IMG/VR virus record: IMGVR_UViG_3300044535_003369
Coordinates: 1-22,417 of that record
DNA length: 22,417 bases
From: a virus
Direction: 5' to 3' (one strand)
The position numbers and the translations under genes are program-made. This document shows, one piece after another, positions 14,302 through 20,639 of the stretch (position 1 is the stretch's first letter; the number at the start of each line of letters is the position of its first letter). The notes under the pieces were generated by a model. It was not told the DNA's origin. It saw only the letters and a program-made list of their open reading frames with translations, and did no database searches.

Positions 14302-15263
14302 ATGAAAAAATATTTATAAACATAGCATCTTTTCGTGATCCAACTTTAGGTGTTACTGTAGAATCTGCTTTAGTTAATGCAAGAAATCCAGAAAACCTTG
14401 TTTTTGGAATTGGTGCTCAATATTATGATGGAGAAATGCCATCAATTCATGTGGACCCATCTCAGCTTAAAATTATCAATTATCATCCAGATACTAGGCC
14501 AGGAGTGGTAAAAATTAGGTATGAAATTTCAAAAATGCTAACTGATGAAAAATATTTTTTAATGATTGACTCTCATGTTTTGTTTAAAAAAGACTGGGAC
14601 GTTAATGCAAAAAAATATCTTAGAAAGTTTTCAAAATTATCTGGACATGACAGGGTTTTATTTGGAGGAAAAGCCATCGATCCATTAAAAACGTCAACCT
14701 CAAGCCTTGAGTTTAAGATTTTTAAAAATGATGCTATGGATAAAGATAATAAAGGAATAGTAAAAAATGAAATAATTTTGATCGCAGAAAACACAACTTA
14801 TTCAATAGATTCTGATTTTACCCTTAATCACCATGTTAGTTGTAGCAATTTTTTTACTTATTCAAAATATATTGAAGATGTTGGGCTAGATTCAAAGTCA
14901 GAGTTTTTGTATGAAGAGCCGTATCTTTCTTGGAAAACATATGTTTCTGGATGGGATAATTATGTGCTTCACAAACCAATCATTTACCAAAATCACGAGG
15001 CTTATTTCAATATTGTTTGGCAAGGCAATTATGACAATAGAACGTATTACCGAAAAGAGTTAGAAGCTTCTGATTTTGATAAGGCAGATATAGCTTCTGC
15101 AATGATATTCAATAAATCTAAAAATTTTTCTGTAAAAAATGAAAGAAGATCTCCAGAGTCTTTTTGGGAACTTATCGGAAAAAAAGAAATGTTTGAAGAT
15201 TTAAAAAACTCAAAAGAATTTAAAGAAATTCTATCATCTTTTAATCTATTTAATCTTGACTAA
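14298..15263 (+). CDS. GlcNAc-type glycosyltransferase, copy 2, 321 aa
   Basis: Starts at ATG 14298, overlapping the copy-1 TGA. It shares the long blocks INIASFRDP, NPENLVFGIGAQYYDGE, YHPDTRPGVVKIRYEIS, YFLMIDSHVLF and SAMIFNKSKNFSVKNERR with copy 1. The section from about residue 118 to 175 differs, as would be expected for an acceptor-specificity region. The close similarity indicates a duplication followed by divergence of the middle. The stop overlaps the opposite-strand GT25-like gene by 4 bases. Confidence 0.85.
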   Translation: MNEKIFINIASFRDPTLGVTVESALVNARNPENLVFGIGAQYYDGEMPSIHVDPSQLKIINYHPDTRPGVVKIRYEISKMLTDEKYFLMIDSHVLFKKDWDVNAKKYLRKFSKLSGHDRVLFGGKAIDPLKTSTSSLEFKIFKNDAMDKDNKGIVKNEIILIAENTTYSIDSDFTLNHHVSCSNFFTYSKYIEDVGLDSKSEFLYEEPYLSWKTYVSGWDNYVLHKPIIYQNHEAYFNIVWQGNYDNRTYYRKELEASDFDKADIASAMIFNKSKNFSVKNERRSPESFWELIGKKEMFEDLKNSKEFKEILSSFNLFNLD

Positions 15264-15961
15264 ATATTTGGCAATGACTCAAATATTATTTTAGGAGATT
15301 CTTGAATCTGTGATTTTAGGTTAGTAGGATAGGTGCATATGTTTTTTACATCCCATCTTAGGGAATACCTTTTTAGATCCACGTCTTGCATAATGTATTG
15401 GTCTATAGGACTTATAACTGGCTCTTTTACTAATTCTATTAGCTTTTCTGCCGCAGGCTTAGTAATTACGTAACAAAGGGCAGACGCAATTTGATGTGAT
15501 CTTGCTATATACCCTTTTCCACAATCTAATCTATATTTTTTAAATTCTGGTAGCTTTAAGAATTCTGGGGTGTGTACAAAAAATACCTCCCAATCCTCTG
15601 GTAATTCTTTTTTATAAAAATTAAACTTATCAATAAAGTCATCATCAAGAATAATGTCGTCTTCCATGATAATTAAATAATCATAGTTGCTTTTTACAAA
15701 GTTTTCCCATGCTAGATAGGTGCTTCCCCAAATACCAAGCTCACCTATTTTCCAGCCGCTATTATAAAATCCGTTCTTGTTTATGGCAATTTCTTTATTA
15801 TTAAAAAATTCTCCAACCTCTAGATTATCTTTTAGCACAACTGTCGGAGTATGTAGCTTTGAAAAGTTTTGCAGCATGATATTATGACTTTTAGAATAAA
15901 GATCATCTCTATTGCTGCCTGGTATATGGAATATAGTAAAAGCTATATTATCTTTTGTCAT
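15260..15961 (-). CDS. GT25-like glycosyltransferase, 233 aa
   Basis: GELGIWGSTYLAWENFVKS (73-91) and LIIMEDDIILDDDF (96-109, acidic metal-binding EDD) match the LPS-type family 25 pattern. Late residues GYIARSHQIASALCYVITKPAAEKLI resemble the tyrosine/alanine acceptor loop. GT25 enzymes include galactosyltransferases of LPS and collagen-like hydroxylysine. It is a separate minus-strand unit with its own leaderless promoter, and it converges with GlcNAc copy 2. Confidence 0.82.
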   Translation of the reverse strand: MTKDNIAFTIFHIPGSNRDDLYSKSHNIMLQNFSKLHTPTVVLKDNLEVGEFFNNKEIAINKNGFYNSGWKIGELGIWGSTYLAWENFVKSNYDYLIIMEDDIILDDDFIDKFNFYKKELPEDWEVFFVHTPEFLKLPEFKKYRLDCGKGYIARSHQIASALCYVITKPAAEKLIELVKEPVISPIDQYIMQDVDLKRYSLRWDVKNICTYPTNLKSQIQESPKIIFESLPNI

Positions 15962-15967
15962 TAATAA

Positions 15968-15976
15968 ATTATAGCA
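15968..15976 (-). promoter_or_regulatory. Extended -10 with leaderless ATG at 15961
   Basis: On the minus strand TGC-TATAAT (15976-15968) ends exactly 6 bases before ATG 15961. The 29-base gap after the nuclease has no ribosome-binding site. No good -35 is present. Confidence 0.6.
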
Positions 15977-15990
15977 TGTTAATAGTTAAA

Positions 15991-16407
15991 CTAAAAACGC
16001 TTAACAGTAATAATGTATCTAACGCTATCAATAAAACCAGCTCTTACAGCAGTCTTTAACATCTTATGAGAAGATGATCCATACTTGGGCAAATCTGAAA
16101 AGTAAACTATATATTGAGTTTCTGGATATCTAGATTTTATTAGTGCAGCGTTGGCAATAGCCTTTTTAACATTGTCGGTTCTTTTAGCCCCTGGCCTTTT
16201 CCCTTCGCCCTGTAGCCCACCCTTGGCCTCAACATAAACTTGTGTACCACGAAAGTCATAAGCAAAATCAACTTCGCAACCAACATCTTTGACGGTCACG
16301 TTTTTTTGTATATCTTCTTGTCCAAACCTACCAAGGTCTTCAAGAACCTGTGATTCAAAAAGATCTCCAGAGTGCTTAGACTCTGCTTGAAAATTAGTAA
16401 TAGTCAT
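15991..16407 (-). CDS. PD-(D/E)XK-like nuclease (resolvase-like), 138 aa
   Basis: E18 in a helix, GCEVDFAYDFRG with D47, and VYVEAKGG with E60-x-K62 form a PD-(D/E)XK triad. A helical KRTDNVKKAIANAALIKSRYP segment and the strand YIVYFSDLP follow. The size and motif spacing fit VRR-NUC/Holliday-junction resolvase-type phage nucleases. It may process replication or recombination intermediates. The start overlaps the TGA of the 16559 Cys protein, and a consensus TTGACA lies upstream inside that ORF. Confidence 0.78.
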   Translation of the reverse strand: MTITNFQAESKHSGDLFESQVLEDLGRFGQEDIQKNVTVKDVGCEVDFAYDFRGTQVYVEAKGGLQGEGKRPGAKRTDNVKKAIANAALIKSRYPETQYIVYFSDLPKYGSSSHKMLKTAVRAGFIDSVRYIITVKRF

Positions 16408-16559
16408 GACACTATGGTATCAGAATTTGCAGGGTATGTCAAGCTAATTATAGGACAATAGCAATACTCTTTATATTTAATAATTTCAAAGTATAGCTCT
16501 ATTCCTATGTCATGCACCTTGCCACAATTACATTTATAGATCACCCCCAATTTTACCAA
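16404..16559 (-). CDS. Small Cys-pair (zinc-ribbon-like) protein, 51 aa, TTG start
   Basis: An uninterrupted minus-strand frame from TTG 16559 to TGA 16404 encodes MVKLGVIYKCNCGKVHD..., with a second CxC pair (YKEYCYCP) about 22 residues later. Two CxC pairs around a hydrophobic core suit a small metal-binding ribbon. The TGA overlaps the nuclease ATG as ATGA, the coupling seen throughout this window. An alternative start is GTG, which follows a G-run (TTGGGGGTG). The TTG start has no strong ribosome-binding site, and this is the main doubt. Confidence 0.55.
   Translation of the reverse strand: MVKLGVIYKCNCGKVHDIGIELYFEIIKYKEYCYCPIISLTYPANSDTIVS
16414..16442 (-). promoter_or_regulatory. Sigma70-like promoter with leaderless start for the nuclease
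   Basis: On the minus strand TTGACA (16442-16437) is 17 bases from TACCAT (16419-16414), which lies exactly 6 bases before ATG 16407. The -35 is perfect and the -10 weak. It lies inside the short coding frame that ends at the ATGA overlap, so the nuclease may be transcribed both alone and with it. Confidence 0.6.
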
Positions 16560-16581
16560 TGCTTTATGAATCTGCTATACT
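16552..16581 (+). promoter_or_regulatory. Promoter with leaderless ATG at 16588
   Basis: TTTACC (16552-16557), an 18-base spacer, and TGC-TATACT (-10 16576-16581), exactly 6 bases before ATG 16588. It overlaps the 5' end of the opposite-strand 16559 ORF. Confidence 0.6.
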
Positions 16582-16587
16582 TTAGGC

Positions 16588-16746
16588 ATGGACCTAGAAA
16601 AAGAGATTGACGCTATCCTATTTGAACTGATAAGAGATATTAAGCTATATAAGATTGATAGTGATAATACTGTTATGGATGTTGAGTATCAAAAGTATAC
16701 TGCTAAAGTTTTGAGGGTATTCATGAATTACTTAGCAGAAGAATAA
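16588..16746 (+). CDS. Small acidic helical protein, 52 aa
   Basis: A leaderless candidate: ATG 16588 sits 6 bases after a TATACT and no ribosome-binding site precedes it. The frame ends at TAA 16744. It starts MDLEKEIDAILFELIRDIKL, is helical and amphipathic, and ends NYLAEE. No function is recognised. The TAA is followed within 4 bases by the promoter of the next gene. The promoter geometry and clean frame support it despite its small size. Confidence 0.6.
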   Translation: MDLEKEIDAILFELIRDIKLYKIDSDNTVMDVEYQKYTAKVLRVFMNYLAEE

Positions 16747-16749
16747 CCC

Positions 16750-16778
16750 TTGACTTTGTCTTACGTTTCCTGTATAAT
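16750..16778 (+). promoter_or_regulatory. Consensus promoter with leaderless ATG at 16785
   Basis: TTGACT (16750-16755), 17 bases, TATAAT (16773-16778), then 6 bases to ATG 16785. This is nearly a perfect sigma70/SigA promoter and there is no Shine-Dalgarno sequence, so transcript and coding start should coincide. Confidence 0.8.
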
Positions 16779-16784
16779 TTAGCT

Positions 16785-17006
16785 ATGGAATATTGGTCAT
16801 GGATACTTGCCGTAATTGGCGTAGCTGGAATTTATTTTGTAGGAAAGAAAACTCTTTGGGGCTGGTTTGTCCTTTTATTCAATGAGGCTGTTTGGATTAT
16901 TTATGCTATCATTACAGAGCAATACGGATTTATTGTTTCAGCGTTCGCTTATGGAGCGGTATACATCAAGTCTTATCTGCATTGGAGAGAAGATGCTAAG
17001 GCTTAA
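16785..17006 (+). CDS. Small PnuC-like membrane protein, 73 aa
   Basis: Three hydrophobic segments (about 5-20, 25-45, 48-65): WSWILAVIGVAGIYFVG, KTLWGWFVLLFNEAVWIIYAI and YGFIVSAFAYGAVYIKSYLHW. The W..L..IGV.GIYF.GKK..WGW....NE..W..YA pattern resembles half of the nicotinamide riboside transporter PnuC and similar short phage proteins. It is too short for a full transporter (about 200 aa) and is likely a phage membrane protein. It is expressed from the consensus leaderless promoter. Confidence 0.75.
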   Translation: MEYWSWILAVIGVAGIYFVGKKTLWGWFVLLFNEAVWIIYAIITEQYGFIVSAFAYGAVYIKSYLHWREDAKA

Positions 17007-17024
17007 TAATAGAAGGAGCAACTA

Positions 17025-17123
17025 ATGGCTAAAATGGCAGGATTACACGCAGAGGGCTTGACAGACGCTGATCTAGCTGAGGCAGAAGCAGTAGAAATTT
17101 TAGAGTCTGTGCTGATAGATTAA
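17025..17123 (+). CDS. Very small acidic protein, 32 aa
   Basis: GAAGGAG at 17012-17018 lies 6 bases before ATG 17025. The frame ends at TAA 17121. The peptide starts MAKMAGLHAEGLTDADLAEA and continues helical and acidic to VLID. The strong ribosome-binding site argues for translation. No homologous family is recognised. It lies in the same unit as the membrane protein upstream. Confidence 0.62.
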   Translation: MAKMAGLHAEGLTDADLAEAEAVEILESVLID

Positions 17124-17131
17124 CGAATCTT

Positions 17132-17926
17132 ATGAATTACAACTATTATAATATTCCTGATGAATACGAAGAAGGAAGCTTCTTGCACGGAATGTCCATG
17201 GGGCGAGACTATGGCTATGATAAAGGTATTTTTGAAGGCAAAAAAGAAATAACTGATTTGATCCTGGGGTTCTTGCAAAACGAAATGACTGACACCATTG
17301 ATAAAAACGACTCTATAAAACAATTTTTAGTTAAGATGGATAAATTTGTGCATACAAATCTTATGCCTAACCTAGAGCCAAACCTCATAAACAATTTTAT
17401 AGAAGAAAAAGACAGGATTAGGCTTATAGAAATTATAAACGAATCAGAGTCTGCTGGCCTGCTAAAAAAATCCCCCCATGAAATGGTTCACTCAAATGAC
17501 GGCAGAATAATGCTTTGGGATTCAGAAAATCTAGAGTTTTGGAATATTGTAAAAAAATATTTAAATCAGGTTTCTAGCAATTACAAAGAAAAATTGTATC
17601 CGCATAACATCGCAATGATGAAGTATTATCCTGGCACAGGCCTGGCTTTACATACAGATAATGATGGGATTTGCAGGAAAACCTGTAGCGTGACTTCCGT
17701 TATATATCTAAATGATGATTATGAAGGCGGCGGGGTGAGCTTTCCAATAATAAATAAAGACTACAGTATGACTGCTGGCTCTATAATGCACTTTCCTCAA
17801 AAAGGTCTCCAAGCATATCATTCTGTTGGAGACCTGTTATCTGGCAACAGATATATAATTCTAACCTGCTATACAGATAATCAGTCTATCGTAAATCAAT
17901 TTTATAAAGATTTTTACAACGATTAA
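17132..17926 (+). CDS. 2-oxoglutarate/Fe(II) oxygenase (P4H type), 264 aa
   Basis: The C-terminal half has MKYYPGTGLALHTDNDG with H174-x-D176, VIYLNDDYEGGGVSF (the GGGVSF loop, about 190-204), distal H230 (AYHSV) and R240 (SGNRY), complete for an Fe(II)/2-oxoglutarate prolyl-4-hydroxylase-like fold. The N-terminal ~80 residues (YGYDKGIFEGKKEITDLILG) are helical and lack a known motif, probably substrate or partner binding. The start at ATG 17132 has no clear ribosome-binding site. It differs from the 12052 oxygenase and is not a recent duplicate of it. Confidence 0.9.
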   Translation: MNYNYYNIPDEYEEGSFLHGMSMGRDYGYDKGIFEGKKEITDLILGFLQNEMTDTIDKNDSIKQFLVKMDKFVHTNLMPNLEPNLINNFIEEKDRIRLIEIINESESAGLLKKSPHEMVHSNDGRIMLWDSENLEFWNIVKKYLNQVSSNYKEKLYPHNIAMMKYYPGTGLALHTDNDGICRKTCSVTSVIYLNDDYEGGGVSFPIINKDYSMTAGSIMHFPQKGLQAYHSVGDLLSGNRYIILTCYTDNQSIVNQFYKDFYND

Positions 17927-17944
17927 GGTAATGGGAGATTTTAG

Positions 17945-18496
17945 ATGAAAAAAGAAATTGAAGATATGAAGCTAATAACATACCCCAGATCTGGGCAAAA
18001 TCTGTTTAGAATGCTTCTTGGCCAACAGGGGCATGCAATAAGTTCTTCCCACAATACAGCGGATTTTTTAGATAAAAAACAAACTATAACAATAATAAGA
18101 AATCCAGTAGAATCTGTAGCATCTGCTATGGCTATGGTAGATTTTTATAAAAAAGAAAACGGATATGGAATAATCACTCATATGTTAAAAAAGTATGAGG
18201 AAACTTATCTCTGGCTGCTAGATAATGCAACCTATATTATTTCTTATGAAGATTTAATAGGCAGCCCTCAGGATACAGTAGAAAAATTCTTAGATCATTT
18301 TTCTTTAAAAAAATCAAGTGTTGAGTATCAACTGAACCTTTCTAAAGATGATGCAAAAGAAGGATATTTGGTAAGTTCTAAAAATCTTAACTCATACCCA
18401 GAAGCCTTAGAATATACTAAAACAGCACTCTTCATAGAAGATGCAAAAGAAATATATCAAAGGCTGTTATTTTCAAAATGGGTGGATGGAAATTGA
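17945..18496 (+). CDS. Sulfotransferase-like protein, 183 aa
   Basis: TYPRSGQNLFR (12-22) resembles the 5'-phosphosulfate-binding loop of PAPS-dependent sulfotransferases (YPKSGTT-like), and IRNPVESVAS (51-60) resembles the 3'-phosphate-binding RxP motif. SYEDLIG (100-106) matches the usual Y-E-D-L of that fold. It is shorter than the typical 250-300 aa. A GGGAG lies upstream (17932-17936). It likely sulfates a glycan or small molecule. Its 3' end overlaps the protease start as TTGA. Confidence 0.78.
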   Translation: MKKEIEDMKLITYPRSGQNLFRMLLGQQGHAISSSHNTADFLDKKQTITIIRNPVESVASAMAMVDFYKKENGYGIITHMLKKYEETYLWLLDNATYIISYEDLIGSPQDTVEKFLDHFSLKKSSVEYQLNLSKDDAKEGYLVSSKNLNSYPEALEYTKTALFIEDAKEIYQRLLFSKWVDGN

Positions 18497-19392
18497 AAAA
18501 ACTATTAGTGGCTATCGTTTCTTCAATCCTTGTACTTCAACCAATCCAATCTTTGGCAATTGAAGGTGGAGAAGAGGCAAAGAATCATCCAAGGATTGTT
18601 TCAATCGTACTTTTTAACGGAAAAAACATGTATTGGGCATGCTCAGGATTTCTTTTCGCTCCCAGAATTGTCATTTCTGCAGGGCATTGTCAATTCAGGC
18701 CATTTAGAGATAATGAAAAGTGGCCAGACACCCAGGTCTTTATCGGCTATCCAGGAAAGATTCTTAGCACCCACCGAACTGAAATCGTGCAAGCTCAAAA
18801 GGTGTTCAGCTACAAGAGTTACAACCAGATTAGAAACCTTACAGCCTATAACAATAAGGATTTCATGATTGTGGTGACCAAAGAGCCTGTTGCAAAAGTT
18901 TCCTGGGCTACTGCGGCTACCGAAGCCACATTCAAGAACTTAATCCAAGAGAAGGCGTTTGTGACCATGGGGGGATACGGATTCTCATCGGAGAAAGAGA
19001 GGTCCATGAAAATGGAAGGGTACAAGTGGCCGAGAACACTGACTTTTCCCTTTGTAGATGAGAAGCATTACAACCTTGTAATGGACAATCGTCTTGACAA
19101 ACATTATTGGCCTGCATTTACTGACCCCTATGAAAAATGGGGTTGGACAAAAACCAGTAAGAAAACTGGTGCAGGATGTGATGGAGATAGTGGAGCTGGG
19201 ATTTTTACTGAAACTGCGAACCGTTTCGTCTATGTTGGGCTAAACGCATGGCCAATAGATAGTCCGAACTGTTCTAACAGAGGTAAGTGGAATATCCATG
19301 GAGGGCTTAACAGAGTTGATCCGATTTATTATCACAGTGAGCTGCTAAATAAAGCTATAAAATACGTCAATAAAAAATTCGGCGGTAAGTAG
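18493..19392 (+). CDS. Secreted trypsin-like serine protease (S1), 299 aa
   Basis: An N-terminal signal peptide (MKKLLVAIVSSILVLQPIQS) precedes the mature start IEGGEEAKNHPRIVS. The triad is H65 (SAGHC), D123 (NNKDFMIV) and S233 (GCDGDSGAG), standard for chymotrypsin-like enzymes, with a CSGFLF...AGHC disulfide. I place the start at TTG 18493, overlapping the sulfotransferase TGA. ATG 18478 is the alternative and adds 5 residues. Secreted S1 proteases are unusual in phages. GC content is higher than in the upstream oxygenase and sulfotransferase. It ends in KFGGK, a sequence echoed at 21168. Confidence 0.88.
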   Translation: MKKLLVAIVSSILVLQPIQSLAIEGGEEAKNHPRIVSIVLFNGKNMYWACSGFLFAPRIVISAGHCQFRPFRDNEKWPDTQVFIGYPGKILSTHRTEIVQAQKVFSYKSYNQIRNLTAYNNKDFMIVVTKEPVAKVSWATAATEATFKNLIQEKAFVTMGGYGFSSEKERSMKMEGYKWPRTLTFPFVDEKHYNLVMDNRLDKHYWPAFTDPYEKWGWTKTSKKTGAGCDGDSGAGIFTETANRFVYVGLNAWPIDSPNCSNRGKWNIHGGLNRVDPIYYHSELLNKAIKYVNKKFGGK

Positions 19393-19393
19393 A
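19378..19393 (+). repeat. Repeat copy A: TTCGGCGGTAAgTAGA
   Basis: The 3' end of the protease (FGGK-stop) plus one further base. It differs from copy B (21171-21186) at one of 16 positions. Downstream similarity continues as ...TTACTAC..., then a TTGACA promoter with a 17-base spacer. Confidence 0.65.
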
Positions 19394-19402
19394 GATTACT
19401 AC

Positions 19403-19416
19403 AAGTGCAAGCACTT
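19403..19416. promoter_or_regulatory. Inverted repeat overlapping the -35 (possible operator)
   Basis: AAGTGC (19403-19408) and GCACTT (19411-19416) form a perfect 6-base inverted repeat with an AA centre, running into the TTGACA of the next promoter. This position suits repressor binding or a short hairpin closing the protease transcript. Confidence 0.45.
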
Positions 19417-19443
19417 GACATCCTCTACTATCACCTGTATAAT
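19415..19443 (+). promoter_or_regulatory. Consensus sigma70 promoter, TTGACA-17-TATAAT
   Basis: TTGACA (19415-19420) and TATAAT (19438-19443) are both perfect with a 17-base spacer. The leader is about 27 bases and contains AAGGAG before ATG 19476, so this transcript is leadered. It should be among the strongest promoters here. Confidence 0.82.
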
Positions 19444-19475
19444 GATACATAAGATTTAACTAACAAGGAGAACAA

Positions 19476-19730
19476 ATGAAAAACGTTTATAAAAGCATTG
19501 TAGTTGCTGTAGTATTTGGAAACATCATTGCATTCCCAGTAGTAGCTTACAGCTTCCCTTGGGAAACATATCTAATTGATCCAACACCTTACTACATTGT
19601 TCAGTCAGGTTCCCTTGGATTGCTTATTGCAGCCTGTATTTTTGTCTATGAATGGGCTAGATATTCAGAGAAACCTTGGATAAAGAGGGTCACTAATCTA
19701 AAGCTAAAAACTAAAAATAAAACTAAGTAA
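19476..19730 (+). CDS. Small membrane protein with two spans, 84 aa
   Basis: AAGGAG sits about 6 bases before ATG 19476. Two hydrophobic segments lie at about 7-25 (SIVVAVVFGNIIAFPVVAY) and 40-60 (YIVQSGSLGLLIAACIFVYEW). A basic C-terminus (KRVTNLKLKTKNKTK) follows. The first span could also act as a signal anchor. No enzyme motif is seen. The strong promoter and position between an exported protease and cell-wall hydrolases suggest an envelope-associated role, possibly a holin-like or immunity protein. Confidence 0.75.
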   Translation: MKNVYKSIVVAVVFGNIIAFPVVAYSFPWETYLIDPTPYYIVQSGSLGLLIAACIFVYEWARYSEKPWIKRVTNLKLKTKNKTK

Positions 19731-19751
19731 TGTGAATTTTGTCTTAATTTA

Positions 19752-19760
19752 TGGTAAAAT
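19752..19760 (+). promoter_or_regulatory. Extended -10 upstream of the NlpC/P60 leader
   Basis: TGG-TAAAAT (19752-19760) begins a leader of about 110 bases before ATG 19878. No convincing -35 is present at 17 bases, so this call depends on the extended -10 alone. Confidence 0.4.
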
Positions 19761-19767
19761 AGTAGTA

Positions 19768-19873
19768 CCCCTTTGAGATGGATGTGTCTGTCTCAAGGGT
19801 TTATAACTTAATAGGGTAAACCACCCACTAACGCTCAACGACCGAGTACTAACTACCAAGGAAAGGTAGGTCG
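19768..19873 (+). promoter_or_regulatory. Structured 5' leader of the NlpC/P60 gene (riboswitch candidate)
   Basis: Two clear structures. First, CCCTT-t-GAGA (19769-19778) pairs with TCTCAAGGG (19791-19799) with one bulge. Second, CGACC (19839-19843) pairs with GGTCG (19869-19873) and TACC (19854-19857) with GGTA (19865-19868), leaving AAGGAAA as the apical loop, so the ribosome-binding region sits in or beside a hairpin. In actinobacteria NlpC/P60 genes commonly follow c-di-AMP (ydaO/yuaA) riboswitches. Fragments here (GGGTAAACC, CAACGACCGAGT, CTAACTACC) only loosely recall that class. Confidence 0.5.
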
Positions 19874-19877
19874 CCAA

Positions 19878-20636
19878 ATGAAAAGAAAAAGGTTCATCGC
19901 AATTGGTATGATTGCACTGCTACTTACAAGTGGCACTGGAGTAGCTTTTGGAGCTATGATAGAAGCCACAGAGTCATCGAACATAGAACAACCAGTAACA
20001 CAAGTAACAAAGCCAACACCAGTAATTGATTCTCCAGTAACAACAGAAGTTATCTTCTCAGGGCCAGTGAAGGCTCTAGAGTTAGCAGTTGGGCCAGTCC
20101 TGGCTTCAGACGCACCACTTGTTGGTTCCGTTGATTGGATGGCTCAGGAAAAGGCAGCAAAGGATAAGCTCAAGTCCGAGGCTGAGAAAAAACAAGATGA
20201 GCTAGAGGCAGAGATTGCCAGACTGGAAAAAGTTGCCAGTGATACCAAGAAGTTGAATGAAACTTTAGTCTTGGTCAAAAAGCAAATTGGAAAAACACCT
20301 TGGGTCTTTAGTGGATCCACAACATCAGCCTGGGACTGCTCAGGAATGGTTATGTGGACCTATGCTCACCTGGGTGTTAGCCTAGAGCACAGTGCAACAA
20401 AACAAAGACTATCTGGAGCTATCGTCACCGTTCCTAAGATTGGCGACCTTGTCTCTTTCAATTATCAGAGCTATGGCAGTGCATACCACATTGGTATCTA
20501 CGTGGGTCCTGATGAGATGATCCATGCAGGCGGTAAGCCAGGGGATAGAACAGAAGTTGTTTCTATTAAGAAATGGGCTAAAGGCAACGGTAATAGCGAA
20601 GTCACCTATACCAGAATAATCGAGACAAACAACTAA
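19878..20636 (+). CDS. Secreted NlpC/P60 cell-wall peptidase, 252 aa
   Basis: Residues 1-26 (MKRKRFIAIGMIALLLTSGTGVAFG) form a signal peptide or anchor. A Pro/Thr-rich segment, then a Lys/Glu-rich coiled coil (about 89-130), precede the NlpC/P60 domain from about 130: AWDCSGMVMWTY with catalytic C154, AYHIGIYVG with H204 and EMIHAG with H216. It cleaves peptidoglycan stem peptides. The layout resembles actinobacterial RipA-type enzymes with coiled coil plus NlpC/P60. It precedes a lysozyme-like gene, so the pair could co-operate in cell-wall cutting. Confidence 0.92.
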   Translation: MKRKRFIAIGMIALLLTSGTGVAFGAMIEATESSNIEQPVTQVTKPTPVIDSPVTTEVIFSGPVKALELAVGPVLASDAPLVGSVDWMAQEKAAKDKLKSEAEKKQDELEAEIARLEKVASDTKKLNETLVLVKKQIGKTPWVFSGSTTSAWDCSGMVMWTYAHLGVSLEHSATKQRLSGAIVTVPKIGDLVSFNYQSYGSAYHIGIYVGPDEMIHAGGKPGDRTEVVSIKKWAKGNGNSEVTYTRIIETNN

Positions 20637-20639
20637 TTT

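Noticed and set aside
16785-17006. Complete PnuC transporter
   Set aside because: Only 73 residues with about three spans, against roughly 200 residues for PnuC; kept as PnuC-like membrane protein.
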